A stretch of DNA of 64,000 nucleotides from CAZHVS01 sp964536015 (GTDB taxonomy: Bacteria; Bacteroidota; Ignavibacteria; Ignavibacteriales; Ignavibacteriaceae): NCBI GenBank assembly GCA_964536015.1, contig CAZHVS010000008.1, positions 1-64,000 on the forward strand, in the 5' to 3' direction. Below are positions 54,019-62,675 of this stretch, in pieces. The position numbers and the translations under genes are program-made. Below the pieces are notes generated by a model. That model did no database searches and was not told the DNA's origin. It saw nothing but the letters and a program-made list of their open reading frames with translations. The stretch's first letter is position 1, and each line of letters opens with the position of its first letter.

Positions 54019-54774
54019 TTATTTTACTTCTTCGTTTGGTTCAACATTTTTAGTAATAAATAAATCAACAGCATCGTTTTCATTAAGCATATTTCCCTTT
54101 ACAGGATATTGGTCAAGCACTGTATTTGGCAGAACAGAGAACGAAGGTTGATAATTAATCTTTCCAACACGCAATAACTTCTCGTGAAGAATTCTTGTAG
54201 CCTCTGCAAGCGACTTACCGATTAAATCAGGAACTGCAATATCCCCTTCTGTAGAGCCAAGACTAATTGAAATACTAACAGATTTTCCTCCTTTAACTTT
54301 AACATTAGGTGCATACTGCTGGTCAACCACTACATCCTTCGGATTATTCGATTGAACTTCTACAATCTCTCCTACTTTTAATCCAAGTCTTTCAAGCGTA
54401 AGCTTTGCATCTCTTACCGATTTACCTCTAAGCTGCGGCATAGACACATACGGCTCTCCCCCGCTTACAACAAGAAAGATTGTACGTCCTTCTTTTACTA
54501 TTTCTCCCCCTACAGGCTTTTGAAGGATAATTGTACCTTCGGGATATTTCTTATCATACGAAGTATCGCCAACAAGAACATTAAGATTAGCATCTTCAAG
54601 CAATTTAATTGCTTCATTAAGTTTTAATTTTTGCACTTTAGGGACTTTAACTTCATCAGCACTAACATAAAAGGGCATAATAATGTAGTTAATTATCGCA
54701 AGAAAGATGAAAAAGCCTATTATAACGTAAATAGTTTTTCTTATAAACGGTTTTTGAAATATATTATTCATCAC
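54019..54774 (-). CDS. PASTA domain membrane protein
   Basis: One N-terminal membrane helix (residues ~14-34) anchors three PASTA domains (about 40-107, 108-176, 177-245), each with a VPxLxGxSxxxA-type start (KVPKVQKLKLNEA, SMPQLRGKSVRDA, AVPDLIGKSLAEA). PASTA domains bind peptidoglycan fragments or beta-lactams, usually on Ser/Thr kinases or PBPs; here no kinase or transpeptidase domain is attached. Its position before rpe is common in Bacteroidetes. Confidence 0.85.
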   Translation of the reverse strand: MMNNIFQKPFIRKTIYVIIGFFIFLAIINYIIMPFYVSADEVKVPKVQKLKLNEAIKLLEDANLNVLVGDTSYDKKYPEGTIILQKPVGGEIVKEGRTIFLVVSGGEPYVSMPQLRGKSVRDAKLTLERLGLKVGEIVEVQSNNPKDVVVDQQYAPNVKVKGGKSVSISISLGSTEGDIAVPDLIGKSLAEATRILHEKLLRVGKINYQPSFSVLPNTVLDQYPVKGNMLNENDAVDLFITKNVEPNEEVK

Positions 54775-54849
54775 TTCAAATATATTAATTGGCTGCAGAC
54801 TTTACAACGTCTGAAAAAATGGAGTGAAAAATTTAAATTAATATTCTTT

Positions 54850-55317
54850 TTACTTTGAAGCCAGAATTACTTTCCCTTTTGAATCGAAGATTAAGTTAAG
54901 CGGTGTTTTATCATTGTACAATGTAACGTTAAAAATGGTATCCCTGTTCTTAATATTCTTTTCACAATAAGTTAACTTGTACGCTTTATAATAATTATTG
55001 CAATATTCACGGATAGAAGTTAGTATATTTTTATCTTTCATTCTTTCTCGTATAAGATAAATTCTTCCATTAGGTAAAAACTGGGTTATATTTTTTTTGC
55101 AGCCTTCAGTACTCTCAATTTCAAATACCAAAGCACCCTCATCATTTTTCACTTTCCAGATGTTATTCATTATTGCACTGGGATAATATTCAAAAAAAGC
55201 AGTTAAAACCGGCTTAGGAAGGTCAACTTTCTTTATTTTTTGTGCATTAAGCATTGTATCGAATACAAAAAGGCTTATATACAGAGCAAACAGTAATCTA
55301 TAGAAGACATAAAGCAT
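54850..55317 (-). CDS. Secreted protein of unknown function, PepSY-like
   Basis: The start at 55317 (MLYVFYRLL) is preferred because it gives a normal signal peptide ending LNAQ; an in-frame ATG 90 bases upstream would put a second hydrophobic stretch before it. The mature part (PKPVLTAFFEYYPSAIMNNIWKV, then beta-strands and LIFDSKGKVILASK) resembles PepSY-like/beta-lactamase-inhibitor folds. Function unknown. Confidence 0.6.
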   Translation of the reverse strand: MLYVFYRLLFALYISLFVFDTMLNAQKIKKVDLPKPVLTAFFEYYPSAIMNNIWKVKNDEGALVFEIESTEGCKKNITQFLPNGRIYLIRERMKDKNILTSIREYCNNYYKAYKLTYCEKNIKNRDTIFNVTLYNDKTPLNLIFDSKGKVILASK

Positions 55318-55409
55318 TAATTCTAACCCAAAATATTTATAATTACTACTAATGCCAAAATAATAAATTTGTAGCAGACTAAAAAAAACAAGATTTATTA
55401 AAAACAATA

Positions 55410-55440
55410 TTGAAGATTATCATACTTTTATTTATGTTTG
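55410..55440 (+). promoter_or_regulatory. Promoter of the fluoride operon
   Basis: TTG (55410-55412), exactly 20 nt, then TATGTTTG (55433-55440), a full match to the Bacteroidetes-type promoter. A start about 5 bases downstream would fall on the first G of the riboswitch aptamer. Confidence 0.7.
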
Positions 55441-55444
55441 AAAT

Positions 55445-55566
55445 GGTTATGGAGTTAACCTTTTCCTTTTAATGGAAAAAACCTCTTACGATGGAAATCG
55501 TCCTTTGTTTTACTTCCGGACTAATAACTCCTACCTTATAAATATTAATTAATATATTGAAGGAGT
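55445..55566 (+). promoter_or_regulatory. Fluoride riboswitch (crcB motif) with anti-Shine-Dalgarno platform
   Basis: The aptamer has the order known for fluoride riboswitches: GGTT-AT-GGAGTT-AACC (55445-55460), in which GGTT pairs with AACC; a second stem GTCC/GGAC (55500-55503 with 55518-55521); then TAAT-AACTCC-TAC, where AACTCC (55526-55531) pairs with GGAGTT. An extra 39 nt with its own hairpin TTTTCC/GGAAAA (55461-55479) is inserted between the stems. Downstream, ACTCCT (55527-55532) is also the exact complement of the ribosome site AGGAGT (55561-55566), so without fluoride it could mask translation of crcB. Confidence 0.85.
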
Positions 55567-55574
55567 AAATCAAT

Positions 55575-55943
55575 TTGCAAAATTACGCAATCGTTTTTTT
55601 TGGAGCAGGTATTGGCGGGATGTGTCGCTACTGGTGTTCAAGCATTGTTTATAAATTTCTACCAACCAATTTCCCCTATGGTACGTTAGTAGTTAATATT
55701 ATTGGTAGTTTTATTCTTGGTTTTGTATTCTATTCTTTATATGAAAAAGGAATAATAAACCAGGATATGCGTTTATTTCTATCTATCGGGTTTTGTGGTG
55801 GATTTACAACATTTTCTACTTTCTCTTTTGAAACAATTAACTTACTTAAAAACTCGGAATACTTCTTTGCAGTATTAAATATTTCTGCAAATGTTATATT
55901 TTCTTTAACAGGAACATTTACTGCTTACATTCTATCAAAATAA
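55575..55943 (+). CDS. crcB: Fluoride channel CrcB/Fluc
   Basis: Four-helix membrane protein that forms dual-topology dimers and lets fluoride leave the cell. Conserved features: GAGIGGMCRYW, FPYGTLVVNIIGSFILGF and the GFCGGFTTFSTFS segment that lines the pore. TTG start, chosen because AGGAG lies 9 bases upstream and no other start fits. Regulated by the riboswitch directly upstream; DUF190 follows after 9 bp. Confidence 0.95.
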   Translation: MQNYAIVFFGAGIGGMCRYWCSSIVYKFLPTNFPYGTLVVNIIGSFILGFVFYSLYEKGIINQDMRLFLSIGFCGGFTTFSTFSFETINLLKNSEYFFAVLNISANVIFSLTGTFTAYILSK

Positions 55944-55952
55944 GGAAAGATT

Positions 55953-56312
55953 ATGCATATAAAAGGTGAAGCTAAATTATTAAGAATATTTATTGGTGAA
56001 TCAGATTTATCTCATCATACACCTGTATATGAAATTCTTGTCTCTGAAGCAAGAAAATTTGGTCTTGCAGGGGCAACGGTATTTAAAGGTATTATGGGTT
56101 TTGGTGGCACAAGCCGAATTCATACATCTAAAATTCTTCGTCTCTCTGAAGATCTACCACTTATTATTGAAATAGTAGATGAGGAAGATAAAATAGAAAA
56201 ATTTCTTCCCATTGTTGATGATTTATTTGAAAAAGCAAATTGCGGTGGTTTAATTACAATTGAAAAAGCAAGCATCATTAAATACACTGCCGATAAAACT
56301 AAAAAGTTTTAA
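55953..56312 (+). CDS. DUF190 family protein
   Basis: A small PII-like ferredoxin fold protein, 119 residues, with the family pattern LRIFIGESDLSHHTPVYEIL, GLAGATVFKGIMGFG and LPLIIEIVDEEDKI. DUF190 is frequently found beside crcB, and a regulatory or accessory role in fluoride export is presumed but not proven. Confidence 0.9.
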   Translation: MHIKGEAKLLRIFIGESDLSHHTPVYEILVSEARKFGLAGATVFKGIMGFGGTSRIHTSKILRLSEDLPLIIEIVDEEDKIEKFLPIVDDLFEKANCGGLITIEKASIIKYTADKTKKF

Positions 56313-56342
56313 CATTAAATTTATGTAATTAATAAGTAATAT

Positions 56343-56648
56343 ATGTCTGCTGCAAAACTGACTGTAAAATTCCGTATAAAAAATAATGTTCCTTTTTCAA
56401 TAGAAACATTAAGCGGAAGAATTTATAGATGTGGAGTATGTGGAAATGTCTTTTTTTCAAGAGATGAATTAGAAAGACACTTAAATCAAGAAAAAAGTGA
56501 CAAAATAGAAAAACTGATGTTCCCTGAGCTGGATAAAAACGTAAAAGTAAGCGTTATTTATACTCAGGACATTAGAGATTTAACAAACCCTAAATATCCT
56601 CGTCTTGTAAAAGGCGATAAACTTTTTAAACAAAATAAAATGGAGTAA
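56343..56648 (+). CDS. Small protein with a C2H-type zinc finger, in the fluoride operon
   Basis: 101 residues. The centre reads YRCGVCGNVFFSRDELERHL, a C-x2-C...F...L-x2-H pattern like half or all of a C2H2 finger; the fourth ligand could be a later residue or absent. The N-terminal strand-rich part and the C-terminal KYPRLVKGDKLF have no match I know. The gene lies 30 bp after DUF190 and 5 bp before eno, so it is almost certainly in the same transcript. Function unknown. Confidence 0.7.
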   Translation: MSAAKLTVKFRIKNNVPFSIETLSGRIYRCGVCGNVFFSRDELERHLNQEKSDKIEKLMFPELDKNVKVSVIYTQDIRDLTNPKYPRLVKGDKLFKQNKME

Positions 56649-56653
56649 CAAAA

Positions 56654-57934
56654 ATGAAAATAACAAAAGTAATTGGAAGAGAAATCCTCGACTCAAGAGG
56701 AAACCCCACTGTTGAAGTTGACCTTGAATTGGAAGGAAAATATTTTGGCAGAGCAATTGTACCAAGTGGTGCAAGTACAGGTGAAAAAGAAGCTGTTGAA
56801 TTACGCGATGGTGATAAATCAAGATTTATAGGAAAAGGCGTATTAACTGCTGTTAAAAATGTGAATGAATTAATTGCAAAACATCTTGTTGGTAAAGTAA
56901 TTGCTTCTCAAAAAAATCTTGATGAAGAATTGTTGAAATTAGATGGAACTTTTAACAAAGCAAAACTTGGTGCCAATGCAATACTCGGAGTTTCATTGGC
57001 TTACTTAAAAGCTGATGCTGCAAGTAAAAATATTCCTCTTTACAAAAACCTGATTGCAAGAGATAAATATATTCTACCTGTTCCCTGTATGAATGTTATC
57101 AATGGTGGTAAACACGCTGATAATAATGTTGATTTCCAGGAATTCATGATTGCTCCTCATAACGCAAGTTCTTTCAGAGAATCAATTCGTAAAGGAATCG
57201 AAGTATTCCATACATTAAAAGAAATATTAAAAAAGAAAAATTATTCAACAGGGGTTGGAGATGAAGGTGGATTTGCACCAAATTTGAAATCAAATGAAGA
57301 AGCAGTAGAAGTTATTCTTGAAGCAATTGAAAAAGCTGGTTACAAACCAGGTGTTGATGTTTCTATTTGTTTGGATCCAGCTGCAAGCGAAATGTGGGAA
57401 GATGGAAAATACAAATTCTTTAAATCAGATAACCGCCTTGTAACTTCTGACTTTATAGTTGACCTCTGGAAAAAATGGGTAAATACTTATCCGATAATTT
57501 TACTTGAAGATGGAATGGCAGAGAATGATTGGGAAGGATGGAAAAATCTAACTATTGAATTAGGAAATAAAATTGAATTAGTTGGTGATGATATTTTCTG
57601 TACAAATCCAAAAATTCTTCAGGAAGGAATTGATCGAAAAATAGCAAACTCTGTTCTAATTAAATTAAACCAGATTGGAACTGTTACAGAGACTCTTGAT
57701 ACAATGGCTCTTGCAGCAAAGAATAATTACAATTGCTTCGTTTCTCATCGCTCAGGTGAAACAGAAGATACAACTATTGCTGATTTAACCGTATCAACAA
57801 ATGCCGGACACTTAAAAACCGGAAGTGGTTGTAGAAGTGAAAGAATTGCCAAGTTCAATCAATTAATAAGAATTGAAGAAGAACTCGGTCATAACGCTAC
57901 ATTTGCAGGACTAAAAACCTTCAAAAATAAATAA
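56654..57934 (+). CDS. eno: Enolase
   Basis: Glycolytic conversion of 2-phosphoglycerate to phosphoenolpyruvate. KVIGREILDSRGNPTVEV, PSGASTGEKEAVELRDGD, the magnesium ligands in VSICLDPAASEMW, LLEDGMAENDW and LVGDDIFCTN, and the signature LIKLNQIGTVTETLD are intact; the catalytic HRSGETEDT follows. 426 residues, normal. Enolase is inhibited by fluoride with magnesium and phosphate, which gives meaning to its place in a fluoride-controlled operon. Confidence 0.97.
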   Translation: MKITKVIGREILDSRGNPTVEVDLELEGKYFGRAIVPSGASTGEKEAVELRDGDKSRFIGKGVLTAVKNVNELIAKHLVGKVIASQKNLDEELLKLDGTFNKAKLGANAILGVSLAYLKADAASKNIPLYKNLIARDKYILPVPCMNVINGGKHADNNVDFQEFMIAPHNASSFRESIRKGIEVFHTLKEILKKKNYSTGVGDEGGFAPNLKSNEEAVEVILEAIEKAGYKPGVDVSICLDPAASEMWEDGKYKFFKSDNRLVTSDFIVDLWKKWVNTYPIILLEDGMAENDWEGWKNLTIELGNKIELVGDDIFCTNPKILQEGIDRKIANSVLIKLNQIGTVTETLDTMALAAKNNYNCFVSHRSGETEDTTIADLTVSTNAGHLKTGSGCRSERIAKFNQLIRIEEELGHNATFAGLKTFKNK

Positions 57935-57944
57935 AGATAACTTC

Positions 57945-57978
57945 GAGGTTGCTTCTTCTTCGGGGCAACCTCATTTTT
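57945..57978 (+). terminator. Terminator after eno
   Basis: GAGGTTGC (57945-57952) pairs with GCAACCTC (57965-57972) over a 12-nt loop, followed by ATTTTTA. It marks the 3' end of the fluoride operon. Confidence 0.85.
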
Positions 57979-58056
57979 ATCATTAATTCACATCGTTCTG
58001 TTTTAAGAGATTGATCTCAATTATTCATGAGCGAATAAGCTTTCAGAAAAAATGGT

Positions 58057-59826
58057 ATGAAGTCTAATAGCATCTTAAAATCAATTCTTGATTTGAAAAA
58101 TCTTATAAGAGATTTTGAGAACAATAGTGCCCTCTCAAATCAATTCGCTTCTTTTAGTAATAATCTAAGAGAACTTGACAGACTTCAGTTAAAGCTTCAA
58201 GAAGAAAAAATCTACTTGGTTATTGTTGGTTTATTTAAGCGTGGTAAATCATCAATTGTAAATGCGTTAATAAAAAGAGAGGTTGCACCATATTCAATAA
58301 TACCATTAACCTCTGTTGTAACTTTATTTGAATACGGTGAAAAAGATCAGCTTAAAGTAATTTTTACAGATAATAATGTAGTCAATGAAAATATTGAAAC
58401 AATTTCTGAATTTGTTACTGAAACAAAAAACCCACAAAATATTAAAAATGTTGATTTTGTTAATATTCTGTTAAACACTGATTTTCTTAAAAGAGTAACA
58501 CTTGTCGATACTCCAGGAATTGGTTCCACCTTTGAAAATAATACAGAGACAACTTATAACTATGTTGAAAAAATTGATGCAGCACTCTTTACCCTTTCTG
58601 CTGATTTACCAATCTCAAAGACTGAAGTTGAATTTTTAAAACAAATTCGTGCAAGTGTTCCGAAAATAATCTTTGTATTAAACAAAATTGATTTAATAAA
58701 CCAAAAGGAAATAGATAATATTCTTGCTTTTAACATCTCTGTATTAAAGAACATTTATAAAAATGAAGAGTTTGTGATTATTCCAGTTTCTGCAAAATTA
58801 TGTCTTGAAGGAATTAATAATAATGACAATGAGCTTATTAGTAAAAGTGGTTTCCAATTATTAGTTGATAAAATAGAATCAATGTTGAAAGCTTACAAAA
58901 AGAATGTGATTTTTGCATCAACAAAAAATCAATTAGACAACCTGATACTAAAAACTGACGCTTTCCTTAAAATTAAATTAAAAACTCTTTTAACTCCAAT
59001 TGATGAATTAAATGCAGATTATGATAAAATGCATAATTCTCTTGAAATAATGCATAAAGAAAAAGATGATTTTGAAATTTTAATTCAAGGCAAAATTAAA
59101 AAGTTGCAGGAATATGTAACAAGTACTCTTTATGATTTTGCAGATAATTTATTCAAAAATTATAGCGATGAATTAAATAAAAACCTTTCTGGTTTGATAG
59201 ATGATTTACGCATTTATGGGAGTAAAATTATTAATGATAAGTATTTCCCTTCTATAGAACAATCCTATGAACCATTAAAAGAAAAACTAGAAAAAGAAAT
59301 AATCGAAAGATTCCACAATATTTTATACGAATACTCCCAGGGTTCTAACAGATTCTTAAATGAATTATTCAAAATATTTGCAGGACAATCACTATTTAAT
59401 TTTCAGGAAGTAGTTGATAAGTTTGATTTAAAAATATTCACAGTTTTTTATTTTTATTTTGAGAATAACTACAATCCAGTTTACCTGAAAGTTAATTTAT
59501 TAAAAAAAACAATTTTAAGAATGATCCACAAAAAAATTAATTCTAACGTGAAAGAAGTATTAAAACAAAATATTGATATGAATACAGGCAGAATTAATTA
59601 TGACATAAATTATAAAATACAGGAATCTTTCAGAAAATTTTCGATTAATCTTAATAATAAAATAACAGAGACATTAAACTTATTACTAAACATAATCCAA
59701 GATACAATTCAAAAAAAGAAAGAAACAGAAACATCCATTTCGCAAGACGAAAAATTTCTCACTCAACAAATTAATAAATTGGCAGAGATTAGAAATTCTT
59801 TAATAAAATTAACTGAAGAAAAATGA
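58057..59826 (+). CDS. Bacterial dynamin-like GTPase
   Basis: A 589-residue dynamin-family protein. GTPase motifs: G1 GLFKRGKSSIVNALI (about 58-72), G2 around IPLTSVVTLFEYG, G3 DTPGIGST (from about residue 150) and G4 NKID (about 209). The rest is long helical stalk with a moderately hydrophobic stretch (SLFNFQEVVDKFDLKIFTVF region) that may contact membrane, and a C-terminal coiled coil. Such proteins remodel or stabilise membranes, sometimes under phage attack. It stands alone, not as a tandem pair, and overlaps the phosphoesterase by 4 nt. Confidence 0.85.
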   Translation: MKSNSILKSILDLKNLIRDFENNSALSNQFASFSNNLRELDRLQLKLQEEKIYLVIVGLFKRGKSSIVNALIKREVAPYSIIPLTSVVTLFEYGEKDQLKVIFTDNNVVNENIETISEFVTETKNPQNIKNVDFVNILLNTDFLKRVTLVDTPGIGSTFENNTETTYNYVEKIDAALFTLSADLPISKTEVEFLKQIRASVPKIIFVLNKIDLINQKEIDNILAFNISVLKNIYKNEEFVIIPVSAKLCLEGINNNDNELISKSGFQLLVDKIESMLKAYKKNVIFASTKNQLDNLILKTDAFLKIKLKTLLTPIDELNADYDKMHNSLEIMHKEKDDFEILIQGKIKKLQEYVTSTLYDFADNLFKNYSDELNKNLSGLIDDLRIYGSKIINDKYFPSIEQSYEPLKEKLEKEIIERFHNILYEYSQGSNRFLNELFKIFAGQSLFNFQEVVDKFDLKIFTVFYFYFENNYNPVYLKVNLLKKTILRMIHKKINSNVKEVLKQNIDMNTGRINYDINYKIQESFRKFSINLNNKITETLNLLLNIIQDTIQKKKETETSISQDEKFLTQQINKLAEIRNSLIKLTEEK

Positions 59827-60506
59827 AGTTGCTTATATTATCAGATATACACGCAAATTATCCTGCTTTAGAAGCTGTAATTAATGTAGAAAAAAAATAT
59901 AATAAAATTATTTTTCTTGGAGATGTTGTTGACTATGGACCGCATCCAAAGGAATGCATCGAGTTTGTCAAAAATAACGTTGATTATGCAATTTGTGGAA
60001 ATCATGATTACGCTTTAGCATTTAATAAAGATTGCAATAGTATGAATTCGTTTCGCGAATATTCAGTTGAAACAAGAAAATGGCATAAAAACATTTTATC
60101 ACAGGATGATATTAAATTTTTACAATCTCTGCCTATAGAAGCAAACATTAATATTGCAGAAAAATATTTCTTTCTTACTCACGCAACACCATTTGGCGGA
60201 ATCTCAAAGTATCTTACTGAATCTGAACTTGAAGAAGAAATAAGATTATTACCCCACAAATACGTTTTGTTAGGACATACTTACAGACAATATTCAAAAT
60301 ATATTTATGGTACTTTTATATGTAATCCGGGGAGTGTAAGTTTATCAAGAGAATCTAATAAAGCCTGCTATGCTGTGTTGGAAAATGATAAATTTATTCT
60401 AAAGCATATTGACTATGATGTCCAATTGACAATTAATGATCTTATGAAAAGTCCTATTCCTCAGCATTGCAAGGAAGGTTTAAGCAAAATTTTAATGCAT
60501 AATTAA
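59823..60506 (+). CDS. Metallophosphoesterase, YfcE/ApaH-like
   Basis: Calcineurin-like fold with all metal motifs: ILSDIHANYPALEAV (DxH), GDVVDYGPHP (GDxxDxG), CGNHDYAL (GNHD), LTHATP and LLGHTYRQY (GHTH-like). 227 residues. Substrate unknown: phosphodiesters or dinucleotide polyphosphates are possible. The ATGA overlap ties its translation to the dynamin-like gene. Confidence 0.85.
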   Translation: MKLLILSDIHANYPALEAVINVEKKYNKIIFLGDVVDYGPHPKECIEFVKNNVDYAICGNHDYALAFNKDCNSMNSFREYSVETRKWHKNILSQDDIKFLQSLPIEANINIAEKYFFLTHATPFGGISKYLTESELEEEIRLLPHKYVLLGHTYRQYSKYIYGTFICNPGSVSLSRESNKACYAVLENDKFILKHIDYDVQLTINDLMKSPIPQHCKEGLSKILMHN

Positions 60507-60537
60507 ATTATTCTGATATTAGTAAAAAATTTTTAAA

Positions 60538-60948
60538 ATGAATAAAATTGAACTACCACCAAATTATATAAGAGTTCTTTCTGTAACTGCAAAGATTATT
60601 GAAGAAGAATTGAACGATTTGGAAAATCTTTTATTGCGAAATCCTGAAATACATTTTATAAAAGATATTCATCCTTCTCTTTCAGATACTGAAAAAAAAA
60701 CTTTGCTTGAAAAAATTAAACTACTTAGAGCTATGAATAATAAATTATTTAGCGAACTGAATCTTGAACATTATTCATTGACTGAATCCCAAATAATAAA
60801 AGGAAAAACTGCATACTTGTGGTCAATTTTGTCTGATAGCAAGTCTAAAGCGTTAAAAGGATATGGTGAGTTGACTACAGATACAGCAAAATTTTTAGAT
60901 GAAAGAATTGATGAGTTATTGACGATAGTAAAAGAGATTGATATTTAG
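60538..60948 (+). CDS. Conserved hypothetical helical protein
   Basis: 136 residues, predominantly helical, with no Cys, no signal peptide and no membrane segment. Features: NYIRVLSVTAKIIEEELNDLENLL at the start and KSKALKGYGELTTDTAKFLDERI at the end, which could form a four-helix bundle. No family recognised. It lies 31 bp after the phosphoesterase and its stop codon touches the recX stop. Confidence 0.65.
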   Translation: MNKIELPPNYIRVLSVTAKIIEEELNDLENLLLRNPEIHFIKDIHPSLSDTEKKTLLEKIKLLRAMNNKLFSELNLEHYSLTESQIIKGKTAYLWSILSDSKSKALKGYGELTTDTAKFLDERIDELLTIVKEIDI

Positions 60949-61584
60949 TTAACTGAATTTTTTGTTATTTATAAGCTGACTAACTATTTGGGAAGAAATA
61001 TCGTATTCATATCCCTTAGAGAGGAGAAAAGCAAATAATTTTTGTTTTAATTTGGACTTATCTACTCCTCTTTTTTTTAAATTCGATAATTTTTTCTCTG
61101 CAATTTGTTTTGCTGATTCAATGTTTTCTTCTATTCCCAATTCTTCAATAATTTTTTTAATTGTACTATGATCTAATCCTTTTTTTATAAGGTCAGACTT
61201 TATTTTATTTGCACCATATTTTTTAAGATTTATTCTTTCATTAGAGTAAAGGATACCAAACTCATAATCGTTCAGCAAATTTAATTTAACAAGCTCAGCT
61301 ATCACTTCTTCGATTACTTTAGAAGAAAACTTTTTTAGTTTTAATTTTGTTTTTAGCTCAAATACAGAATGATGTCTTCTGGCAAGAAATCTTAAAGCAT
61401 TTTTTTTTATCAGATATTTCTGGTTTTCATATTCCAACAAAAAAAATTGGTCTTCCGAAATTTCATCATCTTTCCGAAGACCATTATTGAAGATTACTTC
61501 CATTGATACTACAAATTTAATTCCTCCATCAAAATAAATTTCGGCATTAGAACTATCCTTTTTTACGATTTGTATTATCTTCAT
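60949..61584 (-). CDS. recX: Regulatory protein RecX
   Basis: Inhibits RecA filament growth. The repeated three-helix units are visible: ALRFLARRHHSVFELKTKL, IAELVKLNLLNDYEFGILYSNE and IKSDLIKKGLDHSTIKKII. About 60 extra N-terminal residues form a beta-rich segment common in the Bacteroidetes form. It lies 12 bp after recA in the same direction. Confidence 0.88.
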   Translation of the reverse strand: MKIIQIVKKDSSNAEIYFDGGIKFVVSMEVIFNNGLRKDDEISEDQFFLLEYENQKYLIKKNALRFLARRHHSVFELKTKLKLKKFSSKVIEEVIAELVKLNLLNDYEFGILYSNERINLKKYGANKIKSDLIKKGLDHSTIKKIIEELGIEENIESAKQIAEKKLSNLKKRGVDKSKLKQKLFAFLLSKGYEYDISSQIVSQLINNKKFS

Positions 61585-61596
61585 AATGAAATAAGC

Positions 61597-62664
61597 TTAG
61601 TCTTTTTTCTTTTTATCTTTTCCTACAGCTTTGGTTTCTGCTTCAGATTGTTCTCCTTTTATTCCTTCTTTAATCATACCAAGTTTAACTTTTAATTCAT
61701 ATAAGAGTTTATTATAAAGTTCGCCATCTTCCTGCATTTTTGCTTTAACGTTTTCTCTTCCCTGAAATCTGTCTTCACCATATGTAAACCATGCACCTGT
61801 TTTCTTAATTATTCCAAAGTTAGTGGCTAAGTCAATAACATCACCAATTTTATTTATTCCTTCATTATATAGAATGTCGAATTCAACTTCTTTAAATGGT
61901 GGTGCTACTTTGCTTTTAGCAATTTTTACTTTTGTTCTATTTCCAATAACGTCATTACCATCTTTTATCGCAGCGATTCTTCTTATATCAAGCCGAACTG
62001 AAGCATAAAATTTAAGTGCATTACCACCTGTAGTTGTTTCAGGATTACCAAACATCACTCCAATTTTGCTTCTAAGTTGATTTGTAAAGATCACTACAGT
62101 TTTCGACCTGTTAATTGCTCCAGTTAATTTTCTTAATGCCTGGGACATCAATCTTGCCTGAACAGCCATCATTGCATCACCCATCTCTCCTTCTATCTCG
62201 GCTCGGGGAACAAGAGCAGCTACTGAATCAATTACGATAATGTCTATTGCATTACTTCGCACAAGCGTATCGACAATTTCAAGTGCTTGTTCACCGTAAT
62301 CTGGTTGAGAAATAAGAAGATTTGCTACATCAACATTTAATCTTTTTGCATAATTAGTATCGAGAGCGTGTTCAGCATCAATAAAGGCAGCAAGTCCACC
62401 CAGTTTTTGAGCTTCAGAAATAATATGTAAGCATAGTGTAGTTTTACCTGATGATTCCGGTCCATAAATTTCAATAATCCTTCCTCTTGGAATTCCTCCA
62501 ATGCCAAGAGCCCAGTCAAGAGACAAAGCGCCTGTTGGTATAGCATCAACTGGTTGAACCGCTCCATCGCCCAACTTCATTATGGCTCCTTTTCCAAATT
62601 GTTTTTCAATACTGGAAATTGTTTCATCTATAATTTTTAATTTTTGCTCTTTATCGTTACTCAT
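61597..62664 (-). CDS. recA: Recombinase RecA
   Basis: Strand-exchange ATPase and SOS coprotease. Walker A GPESSGKTTLCLH, the DSVAALVPRAEIEGEMGD segment with Walker B, loop 2 FTNQLRSKIGVMFGNPETTTGG and a Lys/Asp-rich C-terminus. Full length at 355 residues. It lies in a cinA-thpR-recA-recX cluster, an order seen in many bacteria. I saw no obvious SOS box in the 11 bp upstream; the promoter is probably ahead of cinA. Confidence 0.97.
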   Translation of the reverse strand: MSNDKEQKLKIIDETISSIEKQFGKGAIMKLGDGAVQPVDAIPTGALSLDWALGIGGIPRGRIIEIYGPESSGKTTLCLHIISEAQKLGGLAAFIDAEHALDTNYAKRLNVDVANLLISQPDYGEQALEIVDTLVRSNAIDIIVIDSVAALVPRAEIEGEMGDAMMAVQARLMSQALRKLTGAINRSKTVVIFTNQLRSKIGVMFGNPETTTGGNALKFYASVRLDIRRIAAIKDGNDVIGNRTKVKIAKSKVAPPFKEVEFDILYNEGINKIGDVIDLATNFGIIKKTGAWFTYGEDRFQGRENVKAKMQEDGELYNKLLYELKVKLGMIKEGIKGEQSEAETKAVGKDKKKKD

Positions 62665-62675
62665 AAATATTCCTT

